DNA from: JABDGR01 sp035546135
GTDB lineage: Bacteria > Verrucomicrobiota > Verrucomicrobiia > Opitutales > JABDGR01
Length of the DNA: 26,228 nucleotides
Direction: 5' to 3'
Assembly: GCA_035546135.1 (NCBI GenBank)
Contig: DASZWY010000153.1
Location: 1-26,228, forward strand
Part shown: piece by piece, positions 1 to 8,462 of the stretch
Layout of the letters: each line of letters begins with the position of its first letter
Numbering within the stretch: the first letter of the stretch is position 1
Made by a program: the position numbers and the translations under genes
The notes under the pieces: model-generated
Database searches by the model: none
What the model saw: only the letters and a program-made list of their open reading frames with translations
Told to the model about the DNA's origin: nothing

Positions 1-2037
1 GTGCTCTTCTACGCGGGCGTCATCCACAAAATGGGCGACGTGCACGAGGGCAACACCGTGACCGACTGGATGGAGCAGGAGCGCGAGCGCGGCATCACCA
101 TCACCGCCGCCGCCATCTCCGCCGGCTGGACGACCAAGGAAGGCCAGTGGGCAAAAATTCCGCACACCATCAACATCATCGACACCCCGGGGCACGTGGA
201 CTTCACGGCCGAGGTGGAGCGCTCCCTGCGCGTGCTTGACGGCGCCATCGCCGTCTTCTGCGCCGTCGCGGGCGTGCAGCCCCAGTCCGAGACCGTCTGG
301 CGCCAGATGAACAAGTACCGCGTCTGCCGCGTCGCCTACGTTAACAAGATGGACCGCACCGGCGCGAACTTTTACAAGGCCCTCGACGACATCCGCAACA
401 AGCTCAAGGGCAACGCGCATCCCCTCTTCATTCCCTACGGCGCGGCCGACACGTTCAACGGCGTCATCGACCTCGTGAAGATGGTGCTGTGCGAATACGA
501 CCCGACCGATGCCAGCGGCGTGCGCTTCCACGAGAAGCCCATTCCGGAGAGCCACCTCAAGGAAGCCAAAGAGTGGCGCGAGAAACTCATCGAAGGCCTC
601 GCGGACTTCGACGACGCCCTCGCGGAAAAATTCCTCGACGGCAAGGACATTTCCATCGACGAGCTCCGCGCGGTCATCCGCAAGGCGACGCTCACGGAAA
701 AGTTTGTTGGCGTCATTCCCGGCAGCGCGCTCAAGAACAAGGGCGTGCAGATGGTGCTCGACGCCGTCGTCAACTACCTGCCCAACCCGATCGAGGCGCG
801 CCCCATGCTCGCCCACAAGGATGATGAATCCACGGTGGACATCGTCCCCGACGACCAGCAGAAGCCCATCGGCCTGGTGTTCAAGCTGTGGACGGACCAA
901 TTTGTCGGCCGGCTCGTGTTCTTCCGCCTGTATGCCGGCACCCTCAAGAAGGGCGACAGCATGTACAACCCGCGCACGCGCCGCACCGAGCGCATTTCGC
1001 GCCTGCTGTTCCTGAAGGCCGACGAGCGCCTGGACGTGGACGCCATCTACTCGGGCGAAATTTGCGCCGTGGTCGGCGCGAAGGACGTGGTGACGGGCGA
1101 CACGCTCTGCCACGAAGACCTCGACCTGCGCCTCGAGCCGCCGACCTTCCCCGAGCCGGTCATCTCGATGTCCATCGAGCCCAAGACCAAGGCCGACCAG
1201 GAAAAACTTTCCATCGGTTTGCAGCGCCTCGCGTCTGAAGACCCGACCTTCCGCCTCACTTCGAATCCCGAGACCGGCCAGACCATCATCGCCGGCATGG
1301 GCGAGCTGCACCTGGAAATCATCCGCGACCGCCTCTTCCGCGAGTTCAAGGTCGAGGCCGACGCCGGCCGCCCGCAAATCGCCTACCGTGAAACCATCAC
1401 CGGCTCCTCCGAGGGCGTGGGCAAGTTCATCCGCCAGTCCGGCGGCAAGGGCCAGTACGGCCACGCCGAAATCAAGCTCGAGCCCAACGAGAAGGGCAAG
1501 GGCGTGGAAATCATCAACGAAATCGTGGGCGGCGTGATTCCGAAGGAATTCATCAAGCCGACGATCGAAGGCATTGAGGAAGCCGCCAAGGGCGGCACCG
1601 TCGCCGGCTACCCGGTGATCGATTTCAAGGCGCGCATCGTCTTTGGCTCGTTCCACGAAGTGGACTCCAACGAAATGGCGTTCAAAATGGCGGGCATCTT
1701 CGCGTTCAAAGACGCGATGAAGAACGCCAAGCCCATCCTGCTCGAGCCGATCATGAAGGTCGAAGTGGTGACGCCCAGCGAATACCAGGGCGACATCGTC
1801 GGCGACCTCAACCGCCGCCGCGGCCAGATCCAGGGCATGGAGACGAAGAACGACCTTGTTTACGTCAACGCCAACGTGCCGCTCGAAACCATGTTCGGCT
1901 ACTCCACGGACGTGCGCTCCCTCTCCAAGGGCCGCGCCTCCTACTCCATGGAGCCGTCGCACTTCGAACAAGTGCCGCAGAGCCTGCTCACCAAAATCGT
2001 TGAGTCGTCCGTCAAGACGGCGGCCCGCACGATTTAG
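1..2037 (+). CDS. fusA: Elongation factor G (5'-truncated by window edge)
   Basis: EF-G is the GTPase that drives ribosomal translocation and, with RRF, ribosome recycling. The visible 678 residues begin just after the P-loop: the usual GHIDAGKTT-type motif and about 25 N-terminal residues lie upstream of the window, so the GTG at position 1 is an internal Val codon and not a start. Visible GTPase motifs are RGITI (residues 30-34, switch I), DTPGH (61-65, G3) and NKMD (115-118, G4). The later domains II-V follow at normal length, including the GMGELHLE motif of domain III. It is followed by rpsJ after 176 nt with no tuf between them, which differs from the common fusA-tuf-rpsJ order. Identification is certain; only the N-terminus is missing. 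Confidence 0.98.
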   Translation: MLFYAGVIHKMGDVHEGNTVTDWMEQERERGITITAAAISAGWTTKEGQWAKIPHTINIIDTPGHVDFTAEVERSLRVLDGAIAVFCAVAGVQPQSETVWRQMNKYRVCRVAYVNKMDRTGANFYKALDDIRNKLKGNAHPLFIPYGAADTFNGVIDLVKMVLCEYDPTDASGVRFHEKPIPESHLKEAKEWREKLIEGLADFDDALAEKFLDGKDISIDELRAVIRKATLTEKFVGVIPGSALKNKGVQMVLDAVVNYLPNPIEARPMLAHKDDESTVDIVPDDQQKPIGLVFKLWTDQFVGRLVFFRLYAGTLKKGDSMYNPRTRRTERISRLLFLKADERLDVDAIYSGEICAVVGAKDVVTGDTLCHEDLDLRLEPPTFPEPVISMSIEPKTKADQEKLSIGLQRLASEDPTFRLTSNPETGQTIIAGMGELHLEIIRDRLFREFKVEADAGRPQIAYRETITGSSEGVGKFIRQSGGKGQYGHAEIKLEPNEKGKGVEIINEIVGGVIPKEFIKPTIEGIEEAAKGGTVAGYPVIDFKARIVFGSFHEVDSNEMAFKMAGIFAFKDAMKNAKPILLEPIMKVEVVTPSEYQGDIVGDLNRRRGQIQGMETKNDLVYVNANVPLETMFGYSTDVRSLSKGRASYSMEPSHFEQVPQSLLTKIVESSVKTAARTI

Positions 2038-2213
2038 TCTTGAACCCTGCGGTCCCTTTGCGCATGAATTGACCTTTCCACCGAAGCCACCCGTTCTTTC
2101 CCAGTTTGATGAATTCGGCGATTTGGCGCGCGGCAACGCGTCCCCAATCAAGAACGCTGGCGCATTTTCGACCAACCTCCATCTTCTCCCGCAATACTTA
2201 ACCCGCTCCCACC

Positions 2214-2522
2214 ATGGCCAGCCAGCGCATCCGCATCAAACTGAAGGGCTTCGACTATCGCATCATCGACCAGTCGGCCGTTGAAATCGTCGAGACCGCC
2301 AAGCGGTCGGGCGCGCGTGTGGCCGGCCCCGTGCCGCTGCCGGTGCGCATCGAGAAGCTTTCCGTCAACCGCTCCCCGCACGTGGACAAGAAGTCGATGG
2401 AGCAGTTCGAATTGCGCACGCACAAGCGCATCATCGACATCGTCGAGCCCACCGCCCAGACCGTGGACGAGCTGAAGAAGCTGAACCTCCCCGCCGGCGT
2501 GGACATTCAGATTACGGTGTAG
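2214..2522 (+). CDS. rpsJ: 30S ribosomal protein S10
   Basis: S10 is a small-subunit head protein; free S10 (NusE) also joins NusB in transcription antitermination. The 102-residue product matches the usual family length. It shows the typical N-terminal strand (QRIRIKLKGFD), the central GPVPLPVR segment and the FELRTHKRIIDI motif. The start is the ATG in a C-rich context with no Shine-Dalgarno sequence. It is normally the first gene of the S10 operon with rplC next. Here it is followed 19 nt later by the stop codon of an opposite-strand gene, and rplC lies more than 5 kb away, so rpsJ is probably co-transcribed with fusA instead. Confidence 0.97.
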   Translation: MASQRIRIKLKGFDYRIIDQSAVEIVETAKRSGARVAGPVPLPVRIEKLSVNRSPHVDKKSMEQFELRTHKRIIDIVEPTAQTVDELKKLNLPAGVDIQITV

Positions 2523-2529
2523 GTGCGCC

Positions 2530-2554
2530 CGTGTGCCGTCTTTACGGCGCCACG
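2530..2554. terminator. Candidate bidirectional hairpin between convergent rpsJ and membrane-protein gene
   Basis: Arms CGTG/CACG and GCCGT/ACGGC form a two-part stem around a CTTT loop, with a small internal loop (T opposite GC). It lies exactly where the two convergent genes meet and overlaps the stop codon of the minus-strand gene. There is no clear T-tract on either side, so this is a plausible but weak termination signal. Confidence 0.3.
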
Positions 2555-4737
2555 TGCAAGCCAACAAAATCCACCGCGACATAGGGAAGTTGATCCACCG
2601 TGGCCGGTGGCGGTGGCGGATGAAGGATAAATCGCCAGTTGAGTATTTCGGCGTTGGTCGCGGAGGCCGGTATCGTGACGCTGCGCTGGGCCACGCCGCG
2701 CGAATCGGATTGCTGAAACACCCAGGTCCCCATGGCCTGCCCATTGAGTTGCACGTCCATGTCCAGCCGCGGGTGCGCGGTGTCGAGATGCGGCCGGAAC
2801 TGGCCAGTCAGCGTGAAGCGGTGGCCGCGCAGCGCCGGGTCGAGCCCGGTGCGCAATTCCACGACGTCGCCGCGAACCGGGCGGCCGGTGTCGGTGGGCC
2901 GGTAAAAGCCGGTGTAGCCGACGCCGGGCACATCCGCCCGATCCTTAAAACTCAAGGTCGTGCCGAGTGCCAGCGGCAAAAATTTTGCCGGCGGGACCGG
3001 TTGCAGCCAGCCGCCCACCCGGGTCAAAACTTCCGGCGGGAAATTCACCGCCACGATGTAGCTGTCGGCTTCCTCATACATTTGGAACGACTGCCCGGCG
3101 GTGACCATGGCAAGGCGCTCGGGCGTGTAGTCGCTTTTTTGAAAAACGTAAATGACGCCGGGCTCGAGACGGGGATGGTCGGCACGGACGAAACGCGGGT
3201 CACGGTTGGGTGGTGGCCGCGCGCTATACACCGTGTTGATGGGCACATTGACCCGCGCCGCCACGTATTGCAGAAAAATGTTGAAGGAGGGGTTGGTGTC
3301 GGCCTCGAAGGGCGGAAGGATTTCCACCCGGGAATAAGGCCGGAAAAGATTTTCCCAATCCGCCACCTGCTGCGGCTCAGCATAGGCGGGCAGCGGCACC
3401 GTGCCCAGGCGGGTGGAAACACTCATGTCGGCCGCTTGCAAGGCGGCGGTGGCGAGCAGCAGCACCGCCGCGGTGCGCGGGGCCAGCCGCCGGCAGGTCA
3501 GCACCACCAGCGCCGCCATCAGGACATAGCCGGCGGGCCAGAACAACCGGCCCGAGGCGCGAAAATTCTCCATGAAGTGGTCATAGGGCGAAATGTGATA
3601 GGATAATAGCCGCCATTTCCCCAGATAGACCTCGTTGGAAAAGGCACCGAGGGCCAGCAGGCTCAGCACGCCCGCCAGCGCCCAGTTGCGCCGCAGCAAC
3701 CCCGGCACCGCGCGCCAGGATTTCCAGGCATTCACGGCCAGCAAAACCAGCATGCCTGCGCCCAGGTAGTTGTAGCCCTCGAATTGACCGTGCGTGGCGT
3801 CGATGTTTTTGCCCTGATAGGAAAACAGCGACCGCCACGGCCAGAACGGGGAGAGCAGATTCATGGAGTAAACGCCAAACCCTTCGCCGGATGGCGGCAA
3901 CCCTCCGGACCAGGTAAGGTGTCCGAAAAAAATCATTGCGGCAAGGCAACCCGCGAGCGTGCCGCCGAAATAAACCGCGCCGCGCCCCCAGCCTAGCCGG
4001 TGGTCGGCGCAATTCTGCACGACAGTCGCAAGGTAAATCGCCCACACCATCGCCAGCAGGTAAACATTGTCGAGCAAGGTCGCCAAAATGAGGACGGCGA
4101 AGCCCGCGGCCATTTTCCCGGTAAAGCCGCCGGTGCGGCGGGTGCGAAAATAGAGGGCCAGCGCCGTCAAAATGAGAAAATCGCCACTGATGGCCGCATG
4201 GGCATGCTTGAAGAGCAATTCCGGCACGCAACTGGCAAACAGGGCGCCGGCCAGCAGATACCGCCAATCGCGCACCTCCAGCTCATGCAGAATCCAGCAA
4301 AATACCACGGGATTGAGTACCAGGCATAGCGCCAGCCAGACGCCAAAATAATCGAAAAGCTTCGGATGCACCTGGTAGGCTAGCTTGAGCAGCAACGCGG
4401 CGCCGGGCACGCAATCGGTGTAGACGACGTTGGTGCCTTCGGGGGCACCAAGGTTTTGGGTCTGAAATAATGGCACGCGCCATTTATCCTGGGCGTAGTA
4501 AAACGCGCCGGTGAGCCCTTGCGTTCGATCATGGCCCTTGGTGGTCAGCGCTGGGTCGGCATCCATCGGAAAGTGCCCGGCGAAGTAGGCTGTGGTCATC
4601 CGAAAGGGCAAAAAGGCCAGCCCCACCATCAACCCGAGCAGCAATGCCTGAAACAGCGTGAGCGAATTCCGCGGTGAAAAAACGCGCTTGAACATTTCGG
4701 GGAAGCTAGGCGTCCGCCAAAACGATGTAAACTCCAT
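2542..4737 (-). CDS. Large polytopic membrane protein, DUF6311-like
   Basis: This 731-residue protein has about ten hydrophobic membrane segments in its first 440 residues, starting near residue 27. A soluble C-terminal region of roughly 290 residues follows. The segment around residues 93-145 (an APEGTNVVYTD stretch, then a Leu-rich run and FDYFGVWLALC) resembles the DUF6311 family of large membrane proteins, thought to have a GT-C-glycosyltransferase-like fold. That assignment is from memory and was not searched. The start is ATG 4737 with a weak AGGTGG upstream; residue 15 is an alternative Met. It lies 31 nt behind the second ATP-grasp gene, so the three minus-strand genes look like one operon. 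A role in surface glycan or envelope modification is inference only. Confidence 0.7.
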   Translation of the reverse strand: MEFTSFWRTPSFPEMFKRVFSPRNSLTLFQALLLGLMVGLAFLPFRMTTAYFAGHFPMDADPALTTKGHDRTQGLTGAFYYAQDKWRVPLFQTQNLGAPEGTNVVYTDCVPGAALLLKLAYQVHPKLFDYFGVWLALCLVLNPVVFCWILHELEVRDWRYLLAGALFASCVPELLFKHAHAAISGDFLILTALALYFRTRRTGGFTGKMAAGFAVLILATLLDNVYLLAMVWAIYLATVVQNCADHRLGWGRGAVYFGGTLAGCLAAMIFFGHLTWSGGLPPSGEGFGVYSMNLLSPFWPWRSLFSYQGKNIDATHGQFEGYNYLGAGMLVLLAVNAWKSWRAVPGLLRRNWALAGVLSLLALGAFSNEVYLGKWRLLSYHISPYDHFMENFRASGRLFWPAGYVLMAALVVLTCRRLAPRTAAVLLLATAALQAADMSVSTRLGTVPLPAYAEPQQVADWENLFRPYSRVEILPPFEADTNPSFNIFLQYVAARVNVPINTVYSARPPPNRDPRFVRADHPRLEPGVIYVFQKSDYTPERLAMVTAGQSFQMYEEADSYIVAVNFPPEVLTRVGGWLQPVPPAKFLPLALGTTLSFKDRADVPGVGYTGFYRPTDTGRPVRGDVVELRTGLDPALRGHRFTLTGQFRPHLDTAHPRLDMDVQLNGQAMGTWVFQQSDSRGVAQRSVTIPASATNAEILNWRFILHPPPPPATVDQLPYVAVDFVGLHVAP

Positions 4738-4768
4738 TCAGCGTTTGCCACCTGGCGGACGCGGCCAA

Positions 4769-6061
4769 TTACGCGGTAGTCGGAGCGACCGCCCTGACTG
4801 CGAGCACCGCGGTCGATTTCCGCAGGCGCTTGACCAGCCGGCCGCCGAGCCACGCGCAAAACACCAGCGGGTCGTCCCAGCAAATATCGTGATAGGAGTT
4901 TGCGCCGGGCAGCCAGTTTTTCAGTCCGCGCCAGTCGCGGCGGCGAATGCAGCCAAACAAATCCGCCGGAAAATAATGCGCCCGGAGGTCGCAGTCCGCC
5001 GGCACGGTCAGCGGTTCGGCCAAAGTCACGCCTTCCACCCACGCCGCTGCCGCCAGCGCAAAATCCACGCCGCCATACCGCCCGAAGCGCCAGCCCGAAC
5101 TCAGGCGCGGGTTGAACTCGAGCATATACACGCGGCCGGTGCCGGCTTCCTCGAGGCAATCCACGCCGCAAAAGCCCTCCATCCGCCCTTCCGCGGCGAT
5201 CAGCTCCGCCAGCGCGCGCAATTGGGGCATGGGGCGGAAATGCCGCCCGGTGGAATAGGTGAATGGCCCGTTGGCCTGGGCGATGGAGCGGGATGAAAGC
5301 CAGCCCAGCAGCCGCCGGTTCGAGCAGAATAAATCAAGCACCACGCGCTGGCCGGTGATGAATTTCTGCGCGAGCAGCGGGAAGTGCAATTCGGCGCGCG
5401 CGGCCACCACCGCGGCGGCGTCGTTGAATTTGCGGATGCCGATGCCGCCGAGCTTGTCCGAGGGCTTCACGATGACCGGGCCGCCGATTTCCACGGCGAA
5501 GGCGTGCAACTCGTCCGCGTTATGGCAAATCCGATTGGGCGGGAGCGGCAAACCCCAGCGCGCCTGCGCGGCGGGCAGGCCGAATTTTCCATGATAAAAT
5601 TCCCGCACGCCCGGCGCGGTGAGGCCCGGCTGCCAGGCGGCGAGCGTGTCCGCATCGAGTGAATCCAGCAACCGGCGCACACTCGGCTCATGTGCGACCA
5701 ACGTGCGGCGCCAGGGCCGGGCGGGATGGCCAATCAAACGGCCAAATTTCCGTTCGACGTCCGCCCAATCCGCGCATTCGCAGACATGCCGGATGTAACG
5801 GCTGTGTTTGAGGGGGTGGCCGCGCGGGCAGAGCAAATCCACCTTCACGCCGGCTTCGTGAAAAATCCGCAGGACGCGAAAGCAGAGATACAAACCGCCA
5901 TCGGGAATAAGCAGCACCGCGCGGTGGGGCGGCACCCCCACCACGGCGGGAAAACATTCCCGAAGCGCGCGGTCGGCTTCGGCACGCGCAGCCGCGGCGG
6001 TCTCCGGCGCCCACAAGGGCGGCGTGGCCGCAGGGGCGCCGGTGGAATCAGGGCGGTTCAT
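4769..6061 (-). CDS. ATP-grasp domain protein (paralog 1)
   Basis: This 430-residue cytosolic protein has an N-terminal Rossmann-like region (about residues 47-125) and a C-terminal ATP-grasp fold. Visible ATP-grasp signatures are the Gly-rich nucleotide loop VIVKPSDKLGGIG (196-208), a GVD-type strand near 299-301 and the metal-binding EFNPR (315-319). ATP-grasp enzymes usually ligate a carboxylate to an amine or thiol through an acyl phosphate; the substrate here cannot be read from sequence. The C-terminus (about 380-400) carries an NWLPGANS...CWDDP motif shared with its upstream neighbour. It starts 19 nt after that neighbour, to which it is similar along nearly its full length, so the pair looks like a tandem duplication. 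Confidence 0.85.
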   Translation of the reverse strand: MNRPDSTGAPAATPPLWAPETAAAARAEADRALRECFPAVVGVPPHRAVLLIPDGGLYLCFRVLRIFHEAGVKVDLLCPRGHPLKHSRYIRHVCECADWADVERKFGRLIGHPARPWRRTLVAHEPSVRRLLDSLDADTLAAWQPGLTAPGVREFYHGKFGLPAAQARWGLPLPPNRICHNADELHAFAVEIGGPVIVKPSDKLGGIGIRKFNDAAAVVAARAELHFPLLAQKFITGQRVVLDLFCSNRRLLGWLSSRSIAQANGPFTYSTGRHFRPMPQLRALAELIAAEGRMEGFCGVDCLEEAGTGRVYMLEFNPRLSSGWRFGRYGGVDFALAAAAWVEGVTLAEPLTVPADCDLRAHYFPADLFGCIRRRDWRGLKNWLPGANSYHDICWDDPLVFCAWLGGRLVKRLRKSTAVLAVRAVAPTTA

Positions 6062-6080
6062 GGTGAATGCAGCCGGCGAA

Positions 6081-7340
6081 TCAGGGGCGTGGAGTCAGCG
6101 GCCAGGGAGTTAATGGCGCGGGCGGGGAAAAAGTTGCCAGATTCTGCAGACGCTTCCGCAGGCGGCGGGCCGAGGCAATCATAAAAACCACTGGGTCGTC
6201 CCAGCAAATATCATGCCGGGAATTCGCGCCCGGGAGCCAGTTTTGCAACCCGCGCCAGTCATGCCGGCGAAAGCAGCGGTATAAGTCGGTCGGGAAATAA
6301 TGCGCCGGTACATCGCAGCCGGGCGGCGGCGTCAGCGGCGCGGCCAGCGTGGCGCCGCCGGCCCAGGCGGCGACCGCCGGCGCGAAATCCACGCCGCAAT
6401 CCCGGCCAAAGCGCCAGCCGGCCGTCGCCCGCGGATTGAATTCGATGACGTAAATCCGCCCCGTGCCGGCTTCCTCGACGCAATCCACGCCGCAAAATCC
6501 CTCGTAGCGGCTCTCCCGGGCGACCAATTCGGCCAGCGGCCGCAGCGCGGGCATTGCGCGAAAATGCCGGCCCGTCGAATAACTGAACGGCCCCTTGGCC
6601 TGCACGCTCGAATACGATGCCAGCCAGGCGAGCAATTTTCCGCCCGAGCAAAACAGGTCGAGCACCACGCGGGGGCCCTCAATAAATTTCTGCGCGAGCA
6701 GCGGGAAGTGCAAATCCCGGCCCGCGGCCAATTGCGCGGCGTCATCGAATTTCTGGACACCCAAACCGCCCATGTGGTCCGCGGGCTTGACGACGACCGG
6801 CCAACCCGCGTCCTCGGCCAGTTCGCGCACTTCCGCCGCGTCGCGGCACACGCGGCTGGGCGGAATCGGCAGGCCCCACCGCGCCTGCGCGGCGGGCAGG
6901 CCGAATTTGCCTTCATAAAATTCGCGCACCCCCGGCGCCGAAATCCCCGGCTGCCAGGCGGCCAGGGTTTCAGCATCGAGGGTTTGCAAAAGACGACGGA
7001 CCGTCGGTTCGTGCGCCACCAAGGTGCGGCACCAAGGCCGTTGCGGGCTGCGCAGCAGGCGGGCGAATTTAGTTTCCACGTCCCGCCAGTCCTCGGCTTC
7101 GCAGGTATGCCGCACATAGCGGCTGAACTTTATCGGATGGTGGCGCGGGCAGAGCAAATCCACCGCCACGCCGGCTTTGCAAAAAATCCGCAGCGTGCGA
7201 AAAAGGAGATACAGGGAGCTGTCCGGCACGACCAATACCGCGCGCCGGGGCGGCGCAGCCGCCAACGCCGGGAAACAGCGGGCGAGAAAATCGTCCGCCG
7301 CGGGCGCCCACGGCATGGGGGTGAGGGTGGCGGAATTCAC
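6081..7340 (-). CDS. ATP-grasp domain protein (paralog 2)
   Basis: This 419-residue protein has the same layout as its downstream paralog: a Rossmann-like N-terminal region, then ATP-grasp with VVVKPADHMGGLG (182-194), GVDC (284-287) and EFNPR (300-304). The shared NWLPGANS...CWDDP segment lies near 367-382. The two proteins agree at roughly six positions in ten by eye, with key ATP-binding residues kept in both, so neither looks dead. It is the first gene of the minus-strand trio. The start shown is GTG 7340; an in-frame ATG eight codons on (7316) is an alternative. A candidate promoter ends about 30 nt upstream. No substrate can be assigned. Confidence 0.83.
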   Translation of the reverse strand: MNSATLTPMPWAPAADDFLARCFPALAAAPPRRAVLVVPDSSLYLLFRTLRIFCKAGVAVDLLCPRHHPIKFSRYVRHTCEAEDWRDVETKFARLLRSPQRPWCRTLVAHEPTVRRLLQTLDAETLAAWQPGISAPGVREFYEGKFGLPAAQARWGLPIPPSRVCRDAAEVRELAEDAGWPVVVKPADHMGGLGVQKFDDAAQLAAGRDLHFPLLAQKFIEGPRVVLDLFCSGGKLLAWLASYSSVQAKGPFSYSTGRHFRAMPALRPLAELVARESRYEGFCGVDCVEEAGTGRIYVIEFNPRATAGWRFGRDCGVDFAPAVAAWAGGATLAAPLTPPPGCDVPAHYFPTDLYRCFRRHDWRGLQNWLPGANSRHDICWDDPVVFMIASARRLRKRLQNLATFSPPAPLTPWPLTPRP

Positions 7341-7369
7341 CGCAAGAAAAAATTTGCCGGGCTTTGTAG

Positions 7370-7391
7370 CCTAAATAGTGCCGAGTTTAGG
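7370..7391. promoter_or_regulatory. Perfect inverted repeat over the minus-strand promoter, candidate operator
   Basis: CCTAAA (7370-7375) and TTTAGG (7386-7391) form a perfect 6-bp inverted repeat with a 10-nt gap. It covers the -10 hexamer and most of the spacer of the candidate minus-strand promoter. The geometry fits binding of a dimeric repressor, but no regulator is visible in the window. Confidence 0.3.
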
Positions 7392-7400
7392 TGATGACAA
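7372..7400 (-). promoter_or_regulatory. Candidate promoter for the ATP-grasp/membrane-protein operon
   Basis: On the minus strand, TTGTCA (7400-7395) is separated by 17 nt from TATTTA (7377-7372). The -35 matches the sigma70 consensus at five of six positions with ideal spacing, but the -10 is poor. It would start transcription about 25 nt before the GTG of the first cassette gene. Confidence 0.4.
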
Positions 7401-7467
7401 CATTTCGCATGGCTCAACGCATTTTTTACGAAAAAACCCGCCCGCACTGAAAAATTGCGAAAAGGCC

Positions 7468-7498
7468 TTGACGCCCCGGCGGTTTTTCTCCTTATTCG
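7468..7498 (+). promoter_or_regulatory. Candidate promoter for the rplC-led operon
   Basis: TTGACG (7468-7473) is followed by TTATTC at 18 nt or TATTCG at 19 nt (7492-7498). The -35 is good and the -10 is weak. Because rplC has lost contact with rpsJ, the S10 string must have its own promoter, and this is the best candidate upstream of it. Confidence 0.4.
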
Positions 7499-7499
7499 A

Positions 7500-7769
7500 A
7501 CTCTTTCCCTGTTCATTTCTCGGTCATTGACCATCAAACAACCAGTCGCCCCTCGGACCGGGCGGCGAAGCCGGAAAGCGGTCTCCCCAGCGTTTTAGGC
7601 AACTTGCTGACGGAAACTGGCTCCGGTTTAAATCCACTTTCGGCCCGAATATCCACTCTCACATCAACCGCTTCCACGCTTAATGCAGGTTCCTGGCTTC
7701 GGCCGGGATGCAATCCGGCGTCCTCCCTCGCCTTTGGGCTATGGGGGATCCCTCCTGCCACTTGGCACT
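7500..7769 (+). promoter_or_regulatory. Long leader upstream of rplC
   Basis: About 270 nt separate the candidate promoter from the rplC start. No convincing gene lies here: the open frame running into rplC from 7683 has no conserved S10/L3-type sequence. Short hairpins are visible, for example CCGG(g)AT/ATCCGG around 7703-7718 and a GGGATCCC palindrome near 7745. In Escherichia coli the S10 leader is bound by L4; whether this leader acts similarly is inference. Confidence 0.3.
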
Positions 7770-8423
7770 ATGAGCTTAATCCTCCTCGGCAAAAAGGTGG
7801 GCATGACCCAAATTTACGACGGCGAGAACCGCTTGGTTCCCGTCACCGTCGTCCAAGCTGGCCCCTGCCCGGTCACGCAAGTAAAAACCGTTGATAGTGA
7901 TGGTTATAACGCTGTCCAGATTGGTTTTTGGACACAAAAAGAGCATCGGATGAACCAACCGGCGCTTGGCCACCTGAAAGGGGCCAAACTCGCCTCCCCG
8001 GTCTCCCATCTCGGCGAATTTCGCACCCCCGGCGCACCTGAGTTCAAAGTCGGTGATGTGTTGACTGTCAACAAGTTCAGTGAAGGCACGTGCGTGGATG
8101 TCATCGGCGCCACCAAGGGCCGAGGCTTCCAGGGTGTCATGAAGCGCCACAATATGCAGGGTCAGCCGGACTCCCACGGTCACATGATGCACCGCCGCCC
8201 GGGCTCCATTGGCATGCGCCAGACCCCCGGCCACGTCTTCAAGGGCAAGCGGATGCCGGGTCACATGGGCACCGTCCGCCGCACGGCGCAGAACCTTACC
8301 GTCGTCAAGGTATTGGAAGACAAGAACTTGCTCCTGATTAAGGGCAGCTTCCCGGGTGCTACGGGCGACTTTGTCGTCGTCCGCACGGCCAAAAAGGTCA
8401 AGTCCACCGCCCCGGCCAAATAA
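7770..8423 (+). CDS. rplC: 50S ribosomal protein L3
   Basis: L3 nucleates large-subunit assembly, and its central loop reaches toward the peptidyl-transferase centre. The ATG at 7770 gives 217 residues starting SLILLGKKVGMTQ, the standard L3 N-terminus. The 29 in-frame codons upstream are not L3-like, so the longer frame is rejected. The GATKGRGFQG motif (113-122) and the GQPDSHGH loop (131-138), which carries the family's methylated Gln, are present. It is the first gene of the separated S10 string. Codon choice in its first third is less GC-biased than in downstream genes, with codons such as GTT, GAT and GGT. Confidence 0.97.
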   Translation: MSLILLGKKVGMTQIYDGENRLVPVTVVQAGPCPVTQVKTVDSDGYNAVQIGFWTQKEHRMNQPALGHLKGAKLASPVSHLGEFRTPGAPEFKVGDVLTVNKFSEGTCVDVIGATKGRGFQGVMKRHNMQGQPDSHGHMMHRRPGSIGMRQTPGHVFKGKRMPGHMGTVRRTAQNLTVVKVLEDKNLLLIKGSFPGATGDFVVVRTAKKVKSTAPAK

Positions 8424-8462
8424 CCCACCTCCGCGCCGCGCACCTCTAACACCATTTCGACC

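Noticed and set aside
2533..3606. 357-codon plus-strand open frame opposite the DUF6311-like gene
   Set aside because: Antisense shadow. The product is rich in Arg, Gly and His with no hydrophobic core or motif, while the minus strand gives a clear membrane protein.
6300..7394. 364-codon plus-strand open frame opposite the second ATP-grasp gene
   Set aside because: Antisense shadow of a gene with intact ATP-grasp motifs. The translation has biased Arg/Ala composition and no recognisable domain.
7683..7769. 29-codon N-terminal extension of L3
   Set aside because: The upstream residues do not resemble any L3 and the conserved N-terminus starts exactly at ATG 7770.
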